Shown here: positions 6,232 to 11,074 of the stretch, one piece after another
Numbering within the stretch: position 1 is the stretch's first letter
How the letters are laid out: every line of letters starts with the position of its first letter
The notes under the pieces: generated by a model
The model's database searches: none
What the model saw: the letters and a program-made list of their open reading frames with translations, nothing else
Told to the model about the DNA's origin: nothing
Program-made: the position numbers and the translations under genes
NCBI GenBank assembly: GCA_041659085.1
Contig: JBAZYZ010000020.1
Location: 1 to 11,074 of the forward strand
Reading direction: 5' to 3'
Source: JBAZYZ01 sp041659085
GTDB taxonomy: Bacteria > Patescibacteriota > Minisyncoccia > Phycocordibacterales > VMEP01
DNA: 11,074 nt

Positions 6232-6795
6232 ATGCTTAAACTTAAAATCGAAAAACCAAAGTCTGAAAATAACCGAGGCTTCACTTTGATTGAACTGCTG
6301 CTGGTCCTTGCCATTGTAGGCATTCTGTCCGGAATGGTCCTGTCCAACCTGCGCTTATCGCAGTCTCAAACCAGAGACATCCTGCGTCTTTCGGATATTC
6401 AGACAATAACAACCGGATTAAAAATTTACTACGACGCGAATGGATCTTACCCAAAGACCATCCGTGAACTTGTGCCTACGCAGCTCTCCGCTCTTCCCCT
6501 TGATCCAAAAAGCTCGTCTTCAACTCCCATAAATTACGCTTACACAGCGCTCGGTTCCGCAACCAACTGCAATGGCTATCATCTTGGGGCAACACTTGAA
6601 AATAAAAACAATGACGCTTTGCGAAAAGATGAGGACGCCAAACCCTCAGAATCAGTCTGTTCAAGCAGCACCAAAGATTTTAGCGGTTCGGACAGTGCCG
6701 GCTGCCCCGTTTCGTTAAACGGCGCCTGCTTTGATATTAAAAAACTGGAAATGAAGCAGGGTTCCTCGACAATTTCGTCTTCGTCCAAGCGCTAA
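6232..6795 (+). CDS. Type IV prepilin (GspG/PilA-like pseudopilin)
   Basis: A pilus or pseudopilus subunit for a type IV pilus-like machine in the envelope. The 187-residue precursor has a 16-residue basic leader, the prepilin peptidase site RG|FTLIELL (cut after Gly16, Glu21 at +5) and a hydrophobic helix (17-39) that anchors the subunit and packs in the fibre core. The next segment (SDIQTITTGLKIYYDANGSYPKTIRELV, about 54-81) resembles the major pseudopilin GspG. The distal part is Ser-rich and holds four cysteines (113, 143, 158, 166) that could form two disulfides. It starts 9 bases after the dprA stop. AAGG abuts the ATG too closely to work well as a ribosome site. TAATAT overlapping the dprA stop lies 6 bases upstream of the ATG and may give a second, leaderless transcript. 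Confidence 0.9.
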   Translation: MLKLKIEKPKSENNRGFTLIELLLVLAIVGILSGMVLSNLRLSQSQTRDILRLSDIQTITTGLKIYYDANGSYPKTIRELVPTQLSALPLDPKSSSSTPINYAYTALGSATNCNGYHLGATLENKNNDALRKDEDAKPSESVCSSSTKDFSGSDSAGCPVSLNGACFDIKKLEMKQGSSTISSSSKR

Positions 6796-6995
6796 ACACA
6801 ATACGAATTTCAGTGTTGCGATTTGCCTCAATAGTGGAACTTTGACGATACGGTAAACACGAATATTGATTTAATGCTTTGATAGATTGCACTGATTATC
6901 TTACAAATAAATTTACTATATTTGTTTAAGAGTAATTCGCCAAATTTCACTACGAGGTTTGCAATTACTCTGGCACCTGTGTTACTAATGTGGCA
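6796..6995 (+). promoter_or_regulatory. Gene-free region upstream of topA
   Basis: About 200 AT-rich bases without a convincing gene. TTGACG (near 6844-6849) with a poor -10 sixteen bases on could be a distal promoter. TTGCAA (6959-6964) and ACTAAT (6984-6989) are a weak proximal promoter whose -10 ends 6 bases before the topA ATG. A long imperfect hairpin is listed separately. No clear terminator for the prepilin gene is visible. Confidence 0.35.
6929..6971 (+). promoter_or_regulatory. Long imperfect hairpin / inverted repeat before topA
   Basis: AGAGTAATT (6929-6937) pairs perfectly with AATTACTCT (6963-6971). Inside it GC (6939-6940) pairs with GC (6961-6962) and AAA (6942-6944) with TTT (6958-6960), with two single-base bulges, giving 14 pairs around a 13-base loop. 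No T tract follows, so it is not a terminator. It overlaps the weak -35 box of topA and ends 24 bases before the start codon, suiting an operator or leader structure. Confidence 0.45.
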
Positions 6996-9173
6996 ATGAC
7001 GAAATTATTGATTGTAGAATCGCCGTCAAAAGCGAAAACTATCGGGAAATATTTGGGAGTTGGATACGAAGTGGTCGCAAGCGTGGGACATATCCGGGAC
7101 CTGCCCAAATCAAACAAACAAGCCGTTGATATCGACGGCGGTTTTATTCCGCGCTATGAAATCGTAAAAGGAAAGGAAAAAATAGTTTCAGAAATCAAAA
7201 ATTACGCTAAAACAGCAAGCCAGGTGCTTCTGGCAACCGACCCGGACCGCGAAGGAGAAGCCATCGCCTGGCACATAGAAGAAGCATGTGGCCTTAAAAA
7301 GGCAAAGCGCATCGTCTTTTATGAAATTACCGAAAACGCCATCAAAGAAGCATTAAATCACCCGCGGGAAATAGACACCAATCTGAGAAAGGCGCAGGAG
7401 GCCAGACGCGTCCTGGACCGCCTGGTCGGCTATGACCTATCCGGGCTTATATGGAAAAAAGTACGTTACGGTCTTTCTGCCGGACGCGTTCAATCACCCT
7501 CTCTTCGCATTATTATGGAGAGAGAACGGGAAATACGCACTTTCGTACCGGAGAAATTCTGGCGGCTCAAGGGGGATTTTAAAACAAAAAAAGCGACCGA
7601 TATAACCCTATCCTGCGACGAGGAGCCTCGTGACGAGGTAAAAGTTGAGCAGATACTGAAAGACGGTCGAAGCGGCAAATGGTCCGTTGTTAGCGTAAGT
7701 GAGACGGAGGTTTCGCGCGGCCCGAAAGCCCCGTTTATCACCTCCACACTTCAACAAACAGCAAGCACAAGGTTCGGCTTGGCCCCGTCGCATACGATGT
7801 CTATCGCGCAAAAACTCTACGAGAAGGGTCTTATCACCTATATGCGCACTGATAGCACGAATCTAAGTCTTGAGGCTCAGGCGCAAATCGCGTCCGAGAT
7901 TGGAAAAAAGTACGGCAAAGAGTATGTGACGACAAGGGTGTTCAAAACAAAATCAAAAAACGCCCAGGAGGCGCATGAGGCAATTCGTCCGACGCACATA
8001 GAAGAACCCGTCGCTGGGGTAACCGATGATGAAAAAAGACTCTACAAACTTATCTGGGCGCGCACAGTAGCATCTCAGATGACTGATGCCAAAATACTCA
8101 GAACCAAAATATCCGCCAATATTCCATCGAAATCAATCCCGAATTTTTCCATAAACGGCGGACAAACTATTTTTCCGGGATGGCTGAAGGCCGATCCTGA
8201 AGCAGCCGGGGACGATGTTGAGCTGCCTAAGGTCGCGACCGGCGAAACCTTGAGTCTGATTGAACTTGCGTCGGAAGAGAGAGCGACCGAACCGCCGGCG
8301 CGCTATACCGAAGCCGGTCTCATTAAAGAGCTTGAGAAACGGGGCATCGGCCGACCATCCACTTACGCCAGCATTATGAAAACGCTTGTAGACCGCGGAT
8401 ACGTGGAGCGCATAAACCGCACACTCTTCCCCACCGACACAGGCGACGTGGTCAGCACGTTTCTCGAAAATAACTTTGCTAATTACATCAGCGACTCTTT
8501 TACAGCCGAAATGGAAGACGAGCTGGATGATATCTCAAACGGCAAACGAGACTACACCAAAACACTGAAAAATTTTTACGGACCGTTCAATAAAGAGGTA
8601 AAGTCAAAGGAGAAAATTGACAAGCTGACAACGCTCGGCGATGCGCCGGAAGATATTCTTTGTCCAAAATGCGGAAGCAAAATGATTATCAAACTCTCCA
8701 AGACCGGCAAATTCCTTTCCTGCCGCAAGTATCCGGAATGTGTCGGCGCGCGAAAAATGGACGGTATTGAAATGGAAGGTCCGAAAGAAACAGGCGAGGA
8801 TTGCCCCACCTGCAAAAAAGGAAAGCTCGTGGAACGCGAAGGTCGCTTCGGTAAGTTTGTTTCCTGCGCCAACTATCCTAAATGTAAATTTATAAAAAAG
8901 AGCGCCGAGGAAGAAGAGAGAGCAAAAACCGGAATTAAGTGTCCGAAATGCAAGGACGGCGAGATGGTGGCGCGCCGGGGACGCTTTGGTGTTTTCTATT
9001 CGTGCTCAAATTATCCGACATGCAAATACGCCATTAAAGCGAAACCAACGGGAGAAGTCTGTAAACTCTGCGGAGATTTGATGATGGATGGCACCAAAAC
9101 AATCCCCGAAAGATGCAGCAACAAGCTTTGCATAAATCATAACCCACATAAATTAGAAGGTAAAAAGAAGTAG
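6996..9173 (+). CDS. topA: DNA topoisomerase I (type IA)
   Basis: Relaxes negative supercoils by cutting and passing one DNA strand. The start is ATG at 6996 (725 residues), giving MTKLLIVESPSKAKTI as in the family; an in-frame GTG at 6990 would add two residues. The TOPRIM domain holds Glu8 and the metal motif DPDRE (Asp82, Asp84, Glu86). The catalytic tyrosine is Tyr282 in GLITYMRTDSTNLS. The conserved EAIRPTH and KRGIGRPSTYASIMKTL motifs follow. The C-terminus has four zinc-ribbon units starting near Cys556, Cys603, Cys649 and Cys689; the last is short (CKLCGD...ERCSNKLC) and ends in a Lys-rich tail. Length and domains are normal. No Shine-Dalgarno sequence is seen. A diverged copy of the last ~26 codons lies downstream. 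Confidence 0.96.
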   Translation: MTKLLIVESPSKAKTIGKYLGVGYEVVASVGHIRDLPKSNKQAVDIDGGFIPRYEIVKGKEKIVSEIKNYAKTASQVLLATDPDREGEAIAWHIEEACGLKKAKRIVFYEITENAIKEALNHPREIDTNLRKAQEARRVLDRLVGYDLSGLIWKKVRYGLSAGRVQSPSLRIIMEREREIRTFVPEKFWRLKGDFKTKKATDITLSCDEEPRDEVKVEQILKDGRSGKWSVVSVSETEVSRGPKAPFITSTLQQTASTRFGLAPSHTMSIAQKLYEKGLITYMRTDSTNLSLEAQAQIASEIGKKYGKEYVTTRVFKTKSKNAQEAHEAIRPTHIEEPVAGVTDDEKRLYKLIWARTVASQMTDAKILRTKISANIPSKSIPNFSINGGQTIFPGWLKADPEAAGDDVELPKVATGETLSLIELASEERATEPPARYTEAGLIKELEKRGIGRPSTYASIMKTLVDRGYVERINRTLFPTDTGDVVSTFLENNFANYISDSFTAEMEDELDDISNGKRDYTKTLKNFYGPFNKEVKSKEKIDKLTTLGDAPEDILCPKCGSKMIIKLSKTGKFLSCRKYPECVGARKMDGIEMEGPKETGEDCPTCKKGKLVEREGRFGKFVSCANYPKCKFIKKSAEEEERAKTGIKCPKCKDGEMVARRGRFGVFYSCSNYPTCKYAIKAKPTGEVCKLCGDLMMDGTKTIPERCSNKLCINHNPHKLEGKKK

Positions 9174-9300
9174 CGCGCAACCTGCGTTGCGTGCGACATA
9201 GTTTTGGTAAGGCGGAGCGATGTTTTACGAGCGCGTAAAACCGCGAGCCCAGGTCGCGAGCAGAGCCGTTCGACGGAATGATTTTGGCTTGTGGCCAAAA
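9174..9300 (+). repeat. Array of five consecutive hairpins after topA
   Basis: Five inverted repeats follow one another in 127 GC-rich bases: CGCGCAAC/GTTGCGTG (9174-9181/9186-9193, one G-U), GTTTTACG/CGTAAAAC (9222-9229/9234-9241), CGCGA/TCGCG (9242-9246/9254-9258), CCGT/ACGG (9266-9269/9273-9276) and TTTTGGC/GCCAAAA (9282-9288/9294-9300). Loops are 3-7 bases. None has a T tract. I see no coding frame. The block lies exactly between the topA stop and a second copy of the topA 3' end. It could be a dispersed palindromic repeat, a structured RNA or the remains of an inserted element. Confidence 0.6.
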
Positions 9301-9381
9301 CAATCCCCCGAAAGATGCGGTAATAAAGGTTATTCGAATCATAACCCGCACAAGCCGGAAAAAAAGAAAAATAACGGCTAA
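9295..9381 (+). pseudogene. Diverged second copy of the topA 3' end
   Basis: CCAAAACAATCCCC at 9295 matches the same string at 9094 inside topA, and similarity continues to the Lys-rich end. One extra C (run of five at 9305-9309 instead of four at 9103-9107) shifts the frame. Beyond it the frame reads ERCGNKGYSNHNPHKPEKKK and stops with TAA at 9379-9381, against topA ERCSNKLCINHNPHKLEGKKK. The two copies differ at silent positions as well (CAT/CAC, AAA/AAG), so this is not a recent duplication. The last zinc-binding cysteine is absent. There is no start codon or ribosome site, so it is a remnant and not a gene. Confidence 0.8.
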
Positions 9382-9386
9382 ATGCG

Positions 9387-9403
9387 CGGGTAAATAATAC
9401 CCG
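9387..9403 (+). terminator. Possible weak terminator after topA
   Basis: CGGGTA (9387-9392) and TACCCG (9398-9403) form a 6-bp stem with an AATAA loop, followed by GGATTTGCGTTTG, a poor T tract. It lies 5 bases after the remnant's stop codon and just before the rel promoter. Confidence 0.35.
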
Positions 9404-9407
9404 GGAT

Positions 9408-9436
9408 TTGCGTTTGCCCTCCACGTTCTTTAATAT
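9408..9436 (+). promoter_or_regulatory. Promoter of rel
   Basis: TTGCGT (9408-9413), a 17-base spacer and TAATAT (9431-9436) precede the rel ATG (9443) by 6 bases. Transcription starting 6-8 bases after the -10 box would begin at or next to the start codon, giving a leaderless mRNA. Confidence 0.5.
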
Positions 9437-9442
9437 GGAAGA

Positions 9443-10903
9443 ATGGCTTCCGTGGATGAAATAATAAGCTTAATCAAAAAACCTTCCGCCAAGGATAGAG
9501 ACCTTATCCGCCGAGTTTATTCTTTTGCTGAAAAGGCCCACTTGGGACAAAAAAGAAATTCCGGTGAACCATACTTTGACGCTCATGTTGTGCCGGTGGC
9601 AAAAACATTAGCCACCATAGGAATGGATGCAAGAACCATCGCGGCGGGACTGCTCCATGACACGCTGGAAGACGCTCACCTGCCAGAAGGGGCCATAAGA
9701 AATGAATTTGGCGAAGAAATCTTTTTTCTGGTTCAGGGCGTTACAAAACTTGGCAAACTTAAATACCGCGGACTGGACCGCCATGTGGAAAGCCTCAGAA
9801 AATTTTTTATCGCCATAGCCCAAGACGTCAACGTGGTTATCATAAAACTGGCTGACCGCCTGCACAACGTAAGCACACTTGAATATGTCCCTGAGGCAAA
9901 ACGTAAGCGTATCGCTAAGGAAACCCTGGAAATATACGCCCCTATTGCCGACCGACTCGGCATGTGGAAGCTTAAAGCTGACCTTGAGGATTATTCATTC
10001 AAGTACGTTTACCCGAAAGAATACGAAGAAATATACGCGATATTGAAGGATAGAAAACATGCCAGCGAAGAATACCTTAGGAAATTCCACAAGTCTTTCG
10101 CAAAAGCTCTCGCGGAAAACGGCATCAAACGCTTTACAATAGACCACAGAATAAAACATCTTTACAGCCTGTATCAAAAATGGCTGAGATACAACAAAGA
10201 CATCGAAAAAATTTACGATGTCGTCGCTTTGCGCATCGTCGTTCCTACCATTGAAGACTGCTATCACGTTTTAGGCATAGTCCATAAAAACTGGCGACCT
10301 CTGCCGGGGCGCATAAAGGATTACATAGCTTTGCCGAAACCGAACGGTTATCAGAGCATACACACCACGATATTTACCGGCGATGGCGCTATCGTAGAAA
10401 TTCAAATTCGCACAAAGGAAATGCACGAAAAAGCCGAGTACGGCATAGCGTCTCATCTTATATACAAGGAAAGCGACACTAAGGAAAAACGTCAGGATCT
10501 TGAAAAAAATCTGTCCTGGATAGAACAGCTGATTGAATGGCAAAAAAATGTTTCCAAGACCGGCGAATATCTGGAACATCTGAAAATGGATTTCTTCAAA
10601 AACCAGGTTTTTGTTTTCACGCCCATGGGCGATGTTATCGATTTACCCGAAGATTCCAGTCCAATAGACTTTGCTTATGCCATCCACTCCGATGTCGGAG
10701 ACCACGTTTCCGGAGCCAGAGTTAACAAAAAAATGGTGTCGCTTGATACCAAATTAAAAAATGGCGACATAGTGGAAATCGTAACCAAAGATAGCGCCAA
10801 ACCGTCTTCAAAATGGCTTGATTACGCCAAAACGCACATGGCCAAAAAACATATTCGGATACATCTTCAGGGCGTAGGGCCGATTAAAAGATTCTTTTCG
10901 TAA
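9443..10903 (+). CDS. rel: Bifunctional (p)ppGpp synthetase/hydrolase, short form
   Basis: Makes and degrades the alarmone (p)ppGpp for the stringent response. The hydrolase HD domain keeps its residues: Arg38, His48, His72-Asp73, Glu76-Asp77, Asp138 and Asn142 (LLHDTLED, KLADRLHN). The synthetase domain has RIKHLYSLY (236-244), YDVVALRIVV (Asp259), GRIKDYIALPKPNGYQSIHTT (from Gly289) and EIQIRT (Glu319). The RIKD sequence is of the RxKD type found in bifunctional enzymes, not the ExDD type of RelA. A TGS domain follows (about 386-448). The protein then ends at 486 residues, whereas long RSH proteins run to about 700 with helical, zinc-finger and ACT domains. A 5' GGAAGA touches the ATG and is too close for a ribosome site. 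Confidence 0.94.
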   Translation: MASVDEIISLIKKPSAKDRDLIRRVYSFAEKAHLGQKRNSGEPYFDAHVVPVAKTLATIGMDARTIAAGLLHDTLEDAHLPEGAIRNEFGEEIFFLVQGVTKLGKLKYRGLDRHVESLRKFFIAIAQDVNVVIIKLADRLHNVSTLEYVPEAKRKRIAKETLEIYAPIADRLGMWKLKADLEDYSFKYVYPKEYEEIYAILKDRKHASEEYLRKFHKSFAKALAENGIKRFTIDHRIKHLYSLYQKWLRYNKDIEKIYDVVALRIVVPTIEDCYHVLGIVHKNWRPLPGRIKDYIALPKPNGYQSIHTTIFTGDGAIVEIQIRTKEMHEKAEYGIASHLIYKESDTKEKRQDLEKNLSWIEQLIEWQKNVSKTGEYLEHLKMDFFKNQVFVFTPMGDVIDLPEDSSPIDFAYAIHSDVGDHVSGARVNKKMVSLDTKLKNGDIVEIVTKDSAKPSSKWLDYAKTHMAKKHIRIHLQGVGPIKRFFS

Positions 10904-10947
10904 ATATGGCGATTATTAAGCAACCCTCATCACCCTAGCGCCATATT
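10903..10947. terminator. Possible bidirectional terminator between convergent genes
   Basis: AATATGGCG (10903-10911) pairs perfectly with CGCCATATT (10939-10947) over 9 bases, with a 27-base loop. It starts at the rel stop codon and lies 13 bases from the stop of the opposing gene. T tracts are poor on both sides and the loop is large, so termination strength is uncertain. Confidence 0.4.
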
Positions 10948-10960
10948 ATTCATTGTCGGC

Positions 10961-11074
10961 TTACAGGGAAAAATTCTTAACGTTATATAAATCTTCGTCT
11001 TCCTCATCATCTTTTTTCTCTTCTATGGAGCGGTCGTCCAAGATTTCCGCAGAATCAGTACCGGGGGAAATTTC
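10961..11074 (-). CDS. C-terminal end of an unknown protein with acidic tail (cut by window edge)
   Basis: The minus strand reads open from the window edge for 37 codons to TAA at 10963-10961. The visible end is strongly acidic: DDRSIEEKKDDEEDEDLYNV, followed by KNFSL and the stop. The codon style, the open frame and the short convergent gap to rel support a real coding end. The tail alone does not identify a family; acidic, probably disordered C-termini occur in many unrelated proteins. The rest of the gene lies to the right of the window. Confidence 0.6.
   Translation of the reverse strand, partial: EISPGTDSAEILDDRSIEEKKDDEEDEDLYNVKNFSL

Noticed and set aside
9328..9346. GGTTAT-TCGAATC-ATAACC resembles a tRNA T-arm.
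   Set aside because: The loop is out of register with a TTCGAAT T-loop, and no acceptor, D or anticodon stems surround it. The bases are explained by the duplicated topA tail, although the hairpin itself is absent from copy 1.
9034..9424. Two minus-strand open frames of about 100 codons across the end of topA and the hairpin block.
   Set aside because: They run antisense to the conserved topA zinc ribbon and through inverted repeats, and their Cys/Arg/Leu-rich products look like shadow translations. No ribosome site or promoter was seen.
10904..10960. A frameshift cutting off the C-terminal domains of Rel.
   Set aside because: None of the following sequence reads as ACT or zinc-finger domain in any frame, and a convergent gene end begins within 60 bases.
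1..11074. Recoding of TGA (code 25 or code 4).
   Set aside because: TGA ends at least three genes at sensible positions next to terminators or gene boundaries, and no core gene has an in-frame TGA.
1..11074. CRISPR array, insertion sequence or prophage.
   Set aside because: No regularly spaced repeats and no transposase, integrase or phage-like proteins on either strand.

Overview
The window looks like an ordinary housekeeping stretch from a Candidate Phyla Radiation (Patescibacteria) bacterium, most likely of the Parcubacteria type. This is an inference from gene content and protein style: a DnaX without its zinc module, a short bifunctional Rel protein ending just after the TGS domain, a divergent SerRS, an FtsQ-like protein, a DprA next to a type IV prepilin, and several small proteins I do not recognise. 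TGA is used as a stop (56-aa gene, ftsQ-like gene, 179-aa gene), so the standard bacterial code applies and code-25 lineages (Gracilibacteria, Absconditabacteria) are unlikely. No transposase, integrase, rRNA, tRNA or CRISPR array was found.

Left part (1-2709, all minus strand): the N-terminal 185 codons of dnaX (cut by the window edge), a self-contained 125-aa unknown gene with its own promoter, strong ribosome binding site and terminator, then a 179-aa unknown gene lying 34 bases downstream of a tRNA-dihydrouridine synthase (dus). At 2710-2779 the dus promoter faces a good promoter for a 56-aa unknown gene on the plus strand, and a perfect 17-bp palindrome covers both promoter cores.

Middle part (2780-5271): the 56-aa gene ends in a clear terminator and meets an ftsQ-like cell-division gene, itself downstream of serS; both are on the minus strand.

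Right part (5347-10903, plus strand): dprA and a type IV prepilin form a tight pair suggesting DNA uptake and natural transformation. Then come topA (DNA topoisomerase I with four zinc ribbons) and a bifunctional (p)ppGpp synthetase/hydrolase. Upstream of topA lies a long imperfect hairpin. Downstream of topA is the oddest part of the window: five hairpins in a row (9174-9300), followed by a diverged, frameshifted second copy of the last ~26 codons of topA (9295-9381). The last 114 bases hold the acidic C-terminus of an unknown gene convergent with rel.

A pattern seen across the window: several recognisable core genes (dnaX, dprA, prepilin, rel, and less clearly dus and topA) have no Shine-Dalgarno sequence and carry a -10-like box 6-11 bases before the ATG, as expected for leaderless or nearly leaderless mRNAs. 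The three unknown small genes have strong Shine-Dalgarno sequences instead.
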